Positions 1-8,139 of a stretch of 64,000 nt of DNA are shown piece by piece. The notes beneath the pieces were generated by a model, which saw nothing but the letters and a program-made list of their open reading frames with translations, searched no databases and was not told where the DNA came from. A program made the position numbers and the translations under genes. Source of the DNA: Paucibacter sp. KBW04 (GTDB lineage: Bacteria > Pseudomonadota > Gammaproteobacteria > Burkholderiales > Burkholderiaceae_C). The first letter of the stretch is position 1, and every line of letters begins with the position of its first letter. Location of the stretch: assembly GCF_003852425.1 (NCBI RefSeq), contig NZ_QAJN01000001.1:695987-759986 (forward strand), written 5' to 3'.

Positions 1-528
1 TACCCGCTCCAGATGCAGCATCCAGTTGGAGCTGAGCGCGGCGGTGAGGTGGGGCATCAGGATCTGCTTGGTGCGGCGCTCATGCTCGGTGAAGGGCGGC
101 TTGCCTTCGCAGCGGTAGAGCGAAAGAAAAGCCATCAGATTGAGCTCAGGCAGCAAGGTGACGGTGCACAAACAGCTGGTGATGCCGAAACGCGCCATCA
201 AGGAGGCCAGGCCGGGTGAGCTTTGCACGGCCTTGCGGCCGAAGTTCACGCTGCGGCCCGGCGTCGCCATGACGGCGGCGGCCAGGGTGTCTTCATCCTT
301 GATCTCATCCCAGAGCGAGGGGTAGAAAGCCGGCAGGCGGTAGGGCAGGGAGGCGTGAATCTCCAGCGGGCCATCAGGGGGCTGAGAGGCCATGCCCCAC
401 CAGGCGGCGTCGAAGTCAAAGCGCGCGCTCAGCGCGTCCAAAGCCAGGCGCTGAAAGGTCTGTATCGGCGCCAGATGGGCGAGACGGTACAGCTCCAACA
501 AGGTCTTGCCAAAGGTTTCGGTGTTCAT
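1..528 (-). CDS. LuxR-type transcriptional regulator, N-terminal part (cut by window edge)
   Basis: An open frame on the minus strand starts at ATG 526-528 and stays open to base 1, so only the first 176 residues are visible and the C-terminus is missing. The visible part is a soluble alpha/beta domain without signal peptide or membrane segment. It ends in a stretch resembling the pre-HTH part of LuxR regulators that carry a GAF-like sensor domain (...PFTEHERRTKQILMPHLTAAL...). The HTH itself would lie outside the window, so the family call is an inference. It lies 84 bp downstream of the DMFase large-subunit gene on the same strand and is a plausible local regulator of that amide operon. Confidence 0.6.
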   Translation of the reverse strand, partial: MNTETFGKTLLELYRLAHLAPIQTFQRLALDALSARFDFDAAWWGMASQPPDGPLEIHASLPYRLPAFYPSLWDEIKDEDTLAAAVMATPGRSVNFGRKAVQSSPGLASLMARFGITSCLCTVTLLPELNLMAFLSLYRCEGKPPFTEHERRTKQILMPHLTAALSSNWMLHLERV

Positions 529-612
529 ACGGCCCCGAATTGAGCAGAAGGCTCGCTCGCTATTGAAGCGAAGAAGCGTCGATCAGACCATCCAAGTTTT
601 CGCCTAGCTTTG

Positions 613-2937
613 CTAGCGCCAGAGCTTCTCGTCCGCGATGTACTCCGTGCCCGGCAGCGGCCCGGGCCGCATAAAGGCCCGCAAGACATTGCCCATGATG
701 CGAGAGATCTCGTTGTCAAAGCCCTGGCAGGGCAGGGCATGGCTCCAGGCGATGGAGCTGGGCGAGAACACGGCACCGTGGCCGGGGGTCGTGAAATAGA
801 CCAGGTCGCAGCGCACGCCGGGGTGTTGGGTGCCGCCCATGCCGGGGTGGTTGTACATGATCTCTTCCTGCACCAGGGGGTAGTTGTCGCTGAACTCCAG
901 CGAGCTGGCCAGGATGCGAGCATGCGGGGGTGAACCCAGGCTGAGGTCGTAGCGGTCAATCTCCACGCCGGCCGCGCCTCCACCGGCCAGGCCGAAGTCG
1001 CCGAAGACTTCTTTGTCAACGCCCTCAAAAATCCAGGCCACGCTTTTGTGCCAGGAGTCCGCCATGCGCCGGTAGGGGCGGGACTGGTCCATGCCCTCGC
1101 TGGCAAAGCCCGTGCCCACCAGCTTCTGCGGCGCGCGGCCGCGATGCCGCCACAGGCCGCTGCGCTCGCCCGTGCTGGCCAGATAGCTCTCGCCCGGCCG
1201 GCTCTGCCAGGCGCGCGAGCCGCTGTCCAGCTTGCGTACCTCCATCAGCCAGGGCTCATCGGCGCGGAAGCCCGTCACCCAGTAGTAACCATTGCCCGAC
1301 AAATACATGACCCGGCCGCCCTGAGCCAGATAGTCTTCGGTGCCGTCCAGCATGGCCTCGCTGTAGTACTCGGCATGGCTGCCGTTGATCACCACCGCAT
1401 AGGGCTGCAGGGCGGCGCTGCCTTCGGCATGCAGCTCAGCGTCGGTGAGCACTTCGTAGGCGATGTCTTGGTTTTCCAACCAGGCCACGATGGACAGATC
1501 GGCCGGGAACTGCCAGGGCCAGGCCACGCCGGGCATGCGGCATTTGGGCCGCATATTGATGATGGGCCGGCGCGAGGAGCTGAGGCTGCAGCCCTCGCCG
1601 TCGCGGTGATGGTCGTAGGCGCTCAGGCCAAAGGGCAGGCCGTCGCGGTAGTAGTCGATATCGCTGGGCTGAAAAATGGGCACAACCGAGGTGATGGACT
1701 GCACCGCATTGACCTCAAACGCCAGCTGGGCGTTGGCATAGGCCAGATAGCTGGTGGTCGGGATCAGCAAGGCGACCTTGGCTTTGGGCTGCTTGGCGCA
1801 GAGGAAAAAGGGCAGGTATTCCTCTACCGCTTGTTCACCCGTGCCGGCGGTCAGCTTGAAGGCATAGCAGCCGCTGCGCAGATCGCTTGGTGCCTCGAAG
1901 GCAAAGCTGGGCTGCCAGCGGCAGTCGGTCAAGGCGTCCTCATGGAACTCGATGGCGCCGTACTCTTGGGGTGCCAGGCGATAGCTGTCGTTGCGGCCCT
2001 TCCAGTTCCAGCCGGTCTGGCCGCGTATGGGGCGGTTGAAGCCCTGGGCATGCAGGCCCAAAGGGCCGACGTCCAAGACCTCGTCGCCAATGCCGTTGTC
2101 GCTCAGACCCAAGCTGGTGTCCCAACAGGCCAGGATTTGTTCGGGGCGCGGGCTGCCTCCGTCCACCAGATGCGCGAGCAAGGAAGCGTCGGCGATCTGC
2201 TGCAGCACGCCCGGCCGGTCGATCTTGCCGTTGAAGCATTGGCTGAAGAACTCACCCCGGGCGGGGTTGTGCTCATGGGCAGCGGCCAGCAAAAAGCCGC
2301 CCGCTGCGGCGCGAGGTTTGACCCGCATCGTCATCGACACATGGGAGTGCAGATCAATCGGGCAGACCCGCAGCGACAGGCGTGAGTTGTAGCGATTGGC
2401 CACCGGGATTTGATGCACGCTGGCCTGGCCTGTGCTCGGGTCGTAGCTGGCGGCCACAAAACACCAGATATGCGGCAGCATGGGCACCTCGGCGCAGACC
2501 GCGTCGACCCGCTCGCCATCGCCCAGCCACAGCTCCAGCAAGCCCTGGGCATTGATCCCCAAGGCCATGCCGCGCTGGCTGCTGACGCACCAGCGGCCCA
2601 AGATCACCTGGCGCCCGCCGCTGGGCAGGGTGGGCATCACAAAGCCAAACAAGGTGATGGGCCCCTCGCACAGATTCAGCGTGTCGCCGGGGTCTTGCAC
2701 CTGCAAGAAACTGCCTTGCTGGGTGTATTGGCGCTGCACCGGCCATTCGCGGTTGATGTTGCTGGGTAGCAGCTCTTCGATAAAGCCGGGGCCATCGGGG
2801 TGTTCATCGCCGTGGATCAGGCGCACCAGTTGGACCTTCACCCGCTCGGTGCCCTCGGCGCTGATGAAGGCCTGCACGGTTTGCCCGTTACGCAGGCTCA
2901 GGGGGTCGGTGTATCCGTGGAGTCGAATTTGGGCCAT
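613..2937 (-). CDS. dmfA2: N,N-dimethylformamidase-like large (catalytic) subunit
   Basis: This 774-residue protein matches the size of the DMFase large subunit (about 760 residues). In the known enzyme it hydrolyses DMF to dimethylamine and formate using a mononuclear iron held by two Tyr and one Glu. Here a concanavalin/LamG-like region (roughly 90-230) precedes the catalytic part. Tyr397/Tyr400 (SYLAYAN), Tyr441 (SAYDHH) and Glu523 (GSHAEYY) are candidate ligands. The Tyr400-Tyr441 distance of 41 residues equals that of Tyr399-Tyr440 in Paracoccus DMFase, and Glu523 is one residue off the reported Glu521 spacing. There is no signal peptide, so it is cytoplasmic. The gene starts 3 bp after the stop of the permease fusion that carries the small-subunit domain. 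The true substrate could be another small or N-substituted amide. Confidence 0.85.
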   Translation of the reverse strand: MAQIRLHGYTDPLSLRNGQTVQAFISAEGTERVKVQLVRLIHGDEHPDGPGFIEELLPSNINREWPVQRQYTQQGSFLQVQDPGDTLNLCEGPITLFGFVMPTLPSGGRQVILGRWCVSSQRGMALGINAQGLLELWLGDGERVDAVCAEVPMLPHIWCFVAASYDPSTGQASVHQIPVANRYNSRLSLRVCPIDLHSHVSMTMRVKPRAAAGGFLLAAAHEHNPARGEFFSQCFNGKIDRPGVLQQIADASLLAHLVDGGSPRPEQILACWDTSLGLSDNGIGDEVLDVGPLGLHAQGFNRPIRGQTGWNWKGRNDSYRLAPQEYGAIEFHEDALTDCRWQPSFAFEAPSDLRSGCYAFKLTAGTGEQAVEEYLPFFLCAKQPKAKVALLIPTTSYLAYANAQLAFEVNAVQSITSVVPIFQPSDIDYYRDGLPFGLSAYDHHRDGEGCSLSSSRRPIINMRPKCRMPGVAWPWQFPADLSIVAWLENQDIAYEVLTDAELHAEGSAALQPYAVVINGSHAEYYSEAMLDGTEDYLAQGGRVMYLSGNGYYWVTGFRADEPWLMEVRKLDSGSRAWQSRPGESYLASTGERSGLWRHRGRAPQKLVGTGFASEGMDQSRPYRRMADSWHKSVAWIFEGVDKEVFGDFGLAGGGAAGVEIDRYDLSLGSPPHARILASSLEFSDNYPLVQEEIMYNHPGMGGTQHPGVRCDLVYFTTPGHGAVFSPSSIAWSHALPCQGFDNEISRIMGNVLRAFMRPGPLPGTEYIADEKLWR

Positions 2938-2940
2938 GTC

Positions 2941-4476
2941 TTAGCTCTCCAGAAGGTCTTGGCAACGTTTGAGGAAGACCGCGTGGGTGGCGGCTTCGAT
3001 GGAGTCGTAATGCTTGTCGTCCACCAGACGGGGCGGCACGCCGCGTTGGCCGGACAGCGCGATCAAGCGGTAGCGCTTGAAGGCTTTTTTCTCCGACATC
3101 AGCGCGTATTTGTCCGTGATGGCGGCAAAGCGGAAGTAATGCAGCAAACGCGTCAGATCCTCGGCATGCTGGCCCCAGGGCAAGACGCGGTGTTCTTCCA
3201 GCACGGCGGGGGTGATCAAGCGCTTGAGGCCGTCGCGCTGGCGTTTGTCGTGGCTGCGCAAAGAAATCAAGGCCTTGTCGGCGATGGCAATCGCCTCCTC
3301 GGGCATCACCTCGCCGCCCGCCTCGCTGCGCATGGCGCGCGCCTCGCTCTGTTTTTTAAGGCGCCAGGCGCGGAACTGGGCACGCACGCCCATCAAGCCG
3401 GCACGGGTGTAAAGCACGGTGGCCAGCATCAGCGCGCCTATCAGCACCAGGCGCCAGGAGCCCCACTCGATCAGCAGCTTGTCCAGCATGACGACGATCA
3501 GGGTGCCGGCCACCGCGCCCTCGGCCGTGCCCAGGCCGCCAATGACGATCATGGCCAGCATCAGCAAGAGGTTGTCGATGCCGAATAGCGAGGGCGAGGC
3601 GCCCTGGAAATGCGCGGCGTAGATGCCGCCGATGGCGCCCAGGGCGCTGGACGAGATGATGAAGACCTGCAGCCGGGCGCGCCGCACATCGATGCCGCAG
3701 GCCTGGGCAAAGGCCTCTTGCTTCTCGGGTGCGCTGCGCAGCAAACGCCCCAGCCGCATGCCGTTGACCACCCGGTAGAGGCCCAAGGCCAAGAGCATCA
3801 CCGAGAAACAAACGACGTAACTCAGCAGCATGGCGCTCTGCTCGTCCAGGCCATCGGGCAGGTAGGAGGCGGCGCCAAACAAGCCGCCTGTGGCCGAGCC
3901 CAGGGCTTGCGATTGCACGACCGAGACCCGGCACAGCTCCACCAGGCCCAGGGTGAGCAAGGCGTAGTAAAAACCTTCCAGCCGCATGGCTGGCAGCGCG
4001 ATGATCAGCCCGAACAAGCCTCCGGTCGCCGCGCCCACGCCCACCATGCCCCACCAGGGCAGGCCAAACTCGATGGACAAATATGCACCGCAATAAGCCG
4101 CCGCACCCACGATGGCCAGGCTGGCCAGCGAGAAGATGCCCGCCGTGCCTATCACCAGCATCCAGACCAGATTGATGGCGGCGTAGAGGGCGAAGATGGC
4201 GGCGGCCGACAGAAGGCTGGCGCTCTCCAGCTGCAGGCCCAGCACAGGCGGCAAGATGGCCAGCAGGCCAAGCGCAGCCGCCCACCACAACGGGCGCTTG
4301 TCGAGGATGAGGATCTCGCGCGACAAGTCCTTGGGGTTGTAGCGGCCCTGGGTGAGCAAGAGGGTGCGGCGGCTGCCGGGGATGCGCCAGCGTGCCCACA
4401 GCTGCTCGCTATGGCCGCGCCAGCGCGGCCGCCAGTAGCGCGCGCCGACGCGATGTTTCTTGGCTGCGATGGCCAT
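2941..4476 (-). CDS. LivM-type ABC permease fused to a DMFase small-subunit domain
   Basis: One continuous 511-residue frame carries two proteins that are normally separate. Residues about 65-360 are a multi-pass LivM-type branched-chain/urea/amide permease with the cytoplasmic loop GMRLGRLLRSAPEKQEAFA. Its N-terminal cytoplasmic extension of about 60 residues is longer than usual. After a basic linker (about 366-390), residues about 391-511 resemble the 15-kDa DMFase small subunit, notably LLHYFRF, KYALMSEKKAFKRYR and EAATHAVFLKR near the C-terminus. That homology is judged from memory of the family. The next gene downstream encodes the cognate large subunit. An in-frame ATG (3304-3306, residue 391) at the domain junction has GGCGAGG just upstream and could also yield a free small subunit. 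No stop or frame change lies between the domains. Confidence 0.82.
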   Translation of the reverse strand: MAIAAKKHRVGARYWRPRWRGHSEQLWARWRIPGSRRTLLLTQGRYNPKDLSREILILDKRPLWWAAALGLLAILPPVLGLQLESASLLSAAAIFALYAAINLVWMLVIGTAGIFSLASLAIVGAAAYCGAYLSIEFGLPWWGMVGVGAATGGLFGLIIALPAMRLEGFYYALLTLGLVELCRVSVVQSQALGSATGGLFGAASYLPDGLDEQSAMLLSYVVCFSVMLLALGLYRVVNGMRLGRLLRSAPEKQEAFAQACGIDVRRARLQVFIISSSALGAIGGIYAAHFQGASPSLFGIDNLLLMLAMIVIGGLGTAEGAVAGTLIVVMLDKLLIEWGSWRLVLIGALMLATVLYTRAGLMGVRAQFRAWRLKKQSEARAMRSEAGGEVMPEEAIAIADKALISLRSHDKRQRDGLKRLITPAVLEEHRVLPWGQHAEDLTRLLHYFRFAAITDKYALMSEKKAFKRYRLIALSGQRGVPPRLVDDKHYDSIEAATHAVFLKRCQDLLES

Positions 4477-4482
4477 GGTTTT

Positions 4483-5355
4483 TTACTCCCGCGTATGGTC
4501 GAGCAGACCGCCCAGGCCCCGGGGGCGCAGCAGCAGCACGGCGATGATGAAAAGAAACTGGGTGATCAAGACGTATTGACCGCCCAGCAAGGCGCCGGTG
4601 AGGGCTTCGATCACGCCCACCAGCACGGCGGCGGCCACCGCGCCCGGCACCGAGCCCAGGCCACCGGCCAGGGCCACGATCAGCCCCTTCACCAGCGGCG
4701 TGGTGCCGGCATAAGGGCTGACGAAATAGGTTTGCGACAGCAAGACCGCCGCCATGCCCGCCAGGCCTCCCGTCACCGCCATCACCAGCAAGGCGGTGCG
4801 GCGCACGCCGATGCCGACCAGGGCCGCGCCCTCGGGGTTTTGCATCATGGCGCGCACCTGCAAGCCCATGCGGCTGCGCGTCATCCAGAGCAGGGTCAGG
4901 CCCATCAGCAAAAGCGCGCAGGCGATGGTACCGGCCTTGTCGGCCGGAATGCCGCCCCAAGCCCCCGCGCCAAACAGAGGCGGCAGGCTGCGCGCGCTGG
5001 GCCCGAAGGCGGTTTGCAAACCCTGGATGCCCAGCAGATTGATGGCCAGGGTGGCCACCATGCCGCGCATCACGAAGTTAGGCTTTTCGTGCAATGGGAT
5101 GAAGGCAATGGCGCAGATCAGCAGGCCGCAGAGCGCGCCGACCGCCAAGCCACCGGCCATCACCAGCCAGGGGTTGCTGCTCAGATAACTGGCCACCAGC
5201 CAGGCGCCATAGCCGGCGGTGGCAAAGCTGAAGCCATGCGCCATATTTACCAGGCCCAGGCTGGCAAACACGATGGAGACGCCCAGCGCCAGGAGCGCAT
5301 AGATGCAAGACAGATTGAGGGCCGAGAGGGCGATGAAGCTGAGGTCGGTGCTCAT
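4483..5355 (-). CDS. LivH-type ABC transporter permease
   Basis: The 290-residue polytopic inner-membrane protein belongs to the branched-chain amino acid/urea/amide permease family. Its N-terminus (LSCIYALLALGVSIVFASLGLVN) and the MAHGFSFATAGYGA stretch are typical of LivH/UrtB proteins. The loop RSRMGLQVRAMMQNPEGAALVGI is the expected ATPase-coupling region, and the KGLIVALAGGLGSVPGA segment is conserved in the family. It should pair with the LivM-DMFase fusion encoded 6 bp downstream. Substrate identity cannot be read from the permease; the downstream amidase suggests a small amide. Confidence 0.88.
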   Translation of the reverse strand: MSTDLSFIALSALNLSCIYALLALGVSIVFASLGLVNMAHGFSFATAGYGAWLVASYLSSNPWLVMAGGLAVGALCGLLICAIAFIPLHEKPNFVMRGMVATLAINLLGIQGLQTAFGPSARSLPPLFGAGAWGGIPADKAGTIACALLLMGLTLLWMTRSRMGLQVRAMMQNPEGAALVGIGVRRTALLVMAVTGGLAGMAAVLLSQTYFVSPYAGTTPLVKGLIVALAGGLGSVPGAVAAAVLVGVIEALTGALLGGQYVLITQFLFIIAVLLLRPRGLGGLLDHTRE

Positions 5356-5400
5356 GGGGAATCCTTTGACGCGCGTGTCGTCGTAAATGAGGCGGCCATC

Positions 5401-6105
5401 TCAGGCGCTGCCCTTGAGTTGGCCGGCGTGCATGCCCAAGACCCGGTCCACCCGGCCACTCAGCAGGGCCAGGTTTTGCTCGGCGATCACCAGGGCCCCG
5501 GCACCCAGCTCCAGGCTGAGCAAGGCATCGACGATGCTGCGGCTGATCTTGGGCGCCAGGCCTAGCGAGGGCTCGTCCACCAGATAGAGCTTGGCCGGCG
5601 TCATCAGGCCGCGCGCCAGCGAGACCATGCGGCGCTCGCCGCCCGACAGGCTGCCCACCGGCGACTTGATCAGCTTTTGCAGGGGCGCGAACAGGGCCAG
5701 CAACTCCTCTTGACGGCGCCGGCGCTGGCGCCAGGCCTGGGCGGTGAAGGCGCCGCAGTCCAGGTGCTGGGCCACCGTCAGGCCGGGAAAGATGGCGTCG
5801 CCCTGCGGCATATGGGCCAGGCCCATGCGGACGATTTTGTGGGTCATGCGGCCCGCGCCGCCGCTGCGCACGCGGCCGACCTCCACCCCGCCCAGACGGA
5901 TCGAGCCGCGCTGCCAGTCGGTGAGGCCGCTGATGGCGCGAAACAAGGTGGACTTGCCATGGCCGTTCAGCCCCACCAGGGCGACCTTCTCGCCCGCCGT
6001 GACGGCAAAGTCCAGATCGTGCAGCACCGTCAAGGGCCCGTAGCCGGCCGATAGATTGCGCACCTGCAAAATGCCTTCGCTCGCGTGCATGGGCTTGTTG
6101 TTCAT
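5401..6105 (-). CDS. LivF-type ABC transporter ATP-binding protein
   Basis: A 234-residue ABC ATPase with Walker A GLNGHGKST (from residue 45), Q-loop Gln101, an intact signature LSGGERR (from residue 153) and Walker B LYLVDEPSLGLAP with Asp177/Glu178. The LGLAP extension after Walker B is typical of LivF proteins. Its ATG overlaps the stop codon of the livG-like gene (positions 6102-6105), implying translational coupling. It should form a heterodimer with that partner, whose signature motif is degenerate, so this subunit supplies the only canonical signature in the pair. Confidence 0.9.
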   Translation of the reverse strand: MNNKPMHASEGILQVRNLSAGYGPLTVLHDLDFAVTAGEKVALVGLNGHGKSTLFRAISGLTDWQRGSIRLGGVEVGRVRSGGAGRMTHKIVRMGLAHMPQGDAIFPGLTVAQHLDCGAFTAQAWRQRRRRQEELLALFAPLQKLIKSPVGSLSGGERRMVSLARGLMTPAKLYLVDEPSLGLAPKISRSIVDALLSLELGAGALVIAEQNLALLSGRVDRVLGMHAGQLKGSA

Positions 6106-6845
6106 GCGGCCTCCGCTTCAAAGTAGGCCGCGCGCACCCGGGGTTCTTGAAACACCTGTTCGGGCAGGCCGTCGGCAATCAGCTCGCCCCCGTCCAGCAC
6201 CACCACCCGACCCGCCAGGGCGGCCAGCAGCTCCAGCCGGTGCTCGACCAGCAGCACGGCGACCTGCAGCTCCTGGGCGACATAGCGCAGGATGCCGTCG
6301 ATGGCGTCGATCTCGGCATTGATCAGGCCAGCGGCCGGCTCGTCCATCAGCAAGACCTTGGGCTTGCGCATCAAGAGGCAGGCCAGCAGCAGACGCCTTC
6401 GGTCCAGCGCGCCCAGCGAGCCCGCCAGGGCGGCGGGCCGCCAGGCCAGGCCCACCTGATGGGCCGCCCATTCGGCATCGTGGGCGCTCAGGAATGGCCG
6501 ATAGGCTTGGCGTGCGGCCCTGAAGACCTCGCCCAGGCTCAGGTGTTCGGGCACCACCGGGCTTTGGTAGGTGCGGCCTATGCCGAGTCGGGCGCGGGCA
6601 TGCAAGGGCAGGCGGGTCAGCTCGGTCTCGCCCAAGAACACCTGGCCGCGGCTGGGCCGCAGGCGGCCGCTGAGGATCTCGAACAAGGTCGTCTTGCCCG
6701 CGCCATTGGGCCCCACCACGCCCAGCACCTCGCCGGCCTGGGCGGCCAGGGAGATGTTCTTCAAGACCTCCCGGCTGCCAAAGGCGTGGCCGATAGCCCG
6801 GCAGCTGAACAGGGCCGGGCCTGGCTTCAAGCTCGCAGCGCTCAT
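6102..6845 (-). CDS. LivG-type ABC transporter ATP-binding protein with degenerate signature
   Basis: A 247-residue ABC ATPase with Walker A GPNGAGKTT (from residue 45), Q-loop RTYQ (Gln94), Walker B VLLMDEPAAGL (Asp168/Glu169) and H-loop His202. The position of the LSGGQ signature instead reads SLGALDRRRLLLA (about 143-155), without the Ser-Gly-Gly core. If the heterodimer assembles in the usual way, the composite site made of this signature and the LivF Walker A would be weakened, giving an asymmetric ATPase. The gene begins 1 bp after the stop of the binding-protein gene and overlaps the next gene by 4 bp, so all are in one operon. Confidence 0.88.
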   Translation of the reverse strand: MSAASLKPGPALFSCRAIGHAFGSREVLKNISLAAQAGEVLGVVGPNGAGKTTLFEILSGRLRPSRGQVFLGETELTRLPLHARARLGIGRTYQSPVVPEHLSLGEVFRAARQAYRPFLSAHDAEWAAHQVGLAWRPAALAGSLGALDRRRLLLACLLMRKPKVLLMDEPAAGLINAEIDAIDGILRYVAQELQVAVLLVEHRLELLAALAGRVVVLDGGELIADGLPEQVFQEPRVRAAYFEAEAA

Positions 6846-6846
6846 C

Positions 6847-8139
6847 TCATTTCATCCATGGCGCGGCCTTGAAGCCGGACTGCTTGAGCGCGTCCGGCGC
6901 GATGATGCGGTGCTGGCCGCCCTGCACCTGGTAGAAGAGCTGGGCAATGCCTTCCTCGGGCTTGCTGACCTCTAGCGGATAGTTCAGCGGCGCCTGGTTG
7001 GCGTTGTCAAAACGGTAGAAGCCGTTGACGCCGCGGTACTTCAGCTGGCGCAGTGCAGCGTTGACGGCCTTGAAGTCCTCGGGGGCGGCCTTGTTCCAGG
7101 CCTGGGCCAAGAGCTGGACCGCGTCATAGCCGCCGCCGGTGTAGACCAGGCCCATCACGCCGCCCTTGGCTAGGTATTCGGCCTGGTATTGATCGCGGAA
7201 AGTCTGGCCTTGCTTGTCGGCATATGCGCCATAGACGGTGCCCCACACAAAGCCCTCGGCGGCCGCACCAGCCAGGTTGAGGAACTCGGGTTGCGAGGGG
7301 CCGTACTGCAGATAGACCAGGGCGCCGGGCAGGGGGTTGGCGGCGAACTGCTTGGCAAAAGCGGCCAGCTCGGCGGCCACCCAGTGATTGACCATCACGA
7401 TGCCGGCGCCGGTGTTCTTGATGTCTTGCAGCACCGGGCCCCAGTCCTGCACCGGGAACTGGATCTGGGTGATCTTGGCGACTTCGTATTTGCCCCGGGC
7501 CTTGAACTGCTCGGCCGCCGCCTTCGTGATGTTCTGCGTGTAGGCGATCTGCTCGGTGATGATGTGGACCTTTCGGTTCACCGGCTTCCAGCTGCCATGG
7601 GCCTCCAGCTGCTCGCAGAACAGGGGGAAGCCCGCGCCGTAGAACGTCTCCGGCGGATCGATCTGGTAGATGTGGCCGTACTGGGCCGGGTTCTTGCGCA
7701 CCAGGTCCAGCGAGGCCTGCTGGGTATTGCCGTGCAGATAGGGCGCTTTGTAATTGGCCACCGTGGCCATGGCCGGCACGGGGATCAGGACGAAGGGCGA
7801 GACGATGGCCTGCACCTTGGCGTCGACGATTTTGCGCAAGGCTGCTTGCGTGCCTTCGGGCGTCAGCAGGTCGATGTCCACCACCCGCAGGGTCAAGGGG
7901 CGGCCCTTGATGCCACCGGCCGCATTGATCTGCTTGAGCGCCAGCTGGGCGCCCTTGAGGAAGTCGGCATGGTCGGCCACCCCGGCCGGCCCGCTTTGCG
8001 CAATCGGCATGCCGATGGTGATGGGCGTTTTGTCCTGGGCTTGGGCCCAGCCGGGCAAGACGGCGGCGGCCGCTGTGCTGGCCAGGCCTTGAAGCAGTTG
8101 GCGTCGACGTTGTGCATTAGCGCTGGATCGATGGGACAT
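6847..8139 (-). CDS. Periplasmic amide/amino-acid-type substrate-binding protein (Peripla_BP_6, Tat signal)
   Basis: The 430-residue protein starts at ATG 8137-8139, chosen because AGGAG stands just upstream and the product then begins with a twin-arginine signal (QRRRQLLQGLASTAAAAVLPGWAQAQ). The frame extends further upstream but without a comparable site. The mature protein starts with the typical Liv/Urt/AmiC-like strand TPITIGMPIAQSGPAG and has the two-lobed Peripla_BP_6 layout. As first gene of the operon it should deliver the ligand to the LivH/LivM membrane pair. Use of Tat export suggests folding before export. Ligand specificity is not visible; the DMFase subunits downstream suggest a small amide. 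Confidence 0.85.
   Translation of the reverse strand: MSHRSSANAQRRRQLLQGLASTAAAAVLPGWAQAQDKTPITIGMPIAQSGPAGVADHADFLKGAQLALKQINAAGGIKGRPLTLRVVDIDLLTPEGTQAALRKIVDAKVQAIVSPFVLIPVPAMATVANYKAPYLHGNTQQASLDLVRKNPAQYGHIYQIDPPETFYGAGFPLFCEQLEAHGSWKPVNRKVHIITEQIAYTQNITKAAAEQFKARGKYEVAKITQIQFPVQDWGPVLQDIKNTGAGIVMVNHWVAAELAAFAKQFAANPLPGALVYLQYGPSQPEFLNLAGAAAEGFVWGTVYGAYADKQGQTFRDQYQAEYLAKGGVMGLVYTGGGYDAVQLLAQAWNKAAPEDFKAVNAALRQLKYRGVNGFYRFDNANQAPLNYPLEVSKPEEGIAQLFYQVQGGQHRIIAPDALKQSGFKAAPWMK

Noticed and set aside
1048-2385. Long plus-strand frame opposite the DMFase large subunit
   Set aside because: An antisense frame typical of high-GC coding DNA; the opposite strand encodes a recognisable enzyme.
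3300-3400. Fusion of permease and small subunit as a frameshift or assembly artefact
   Set aside because: No frame change is needed: the permease, linker and C-terminal domain share one open frame, and the linker reads as a normal charged segment. An assembly error cannot be fully excluded from sequence alone.
3610-5565. 651-codon plus-strand frame opposite the two permease genes
   Set aside because: Gln/His/Gly-rich low-complexity translation without any domain; the minus strand carries two clear permeases.
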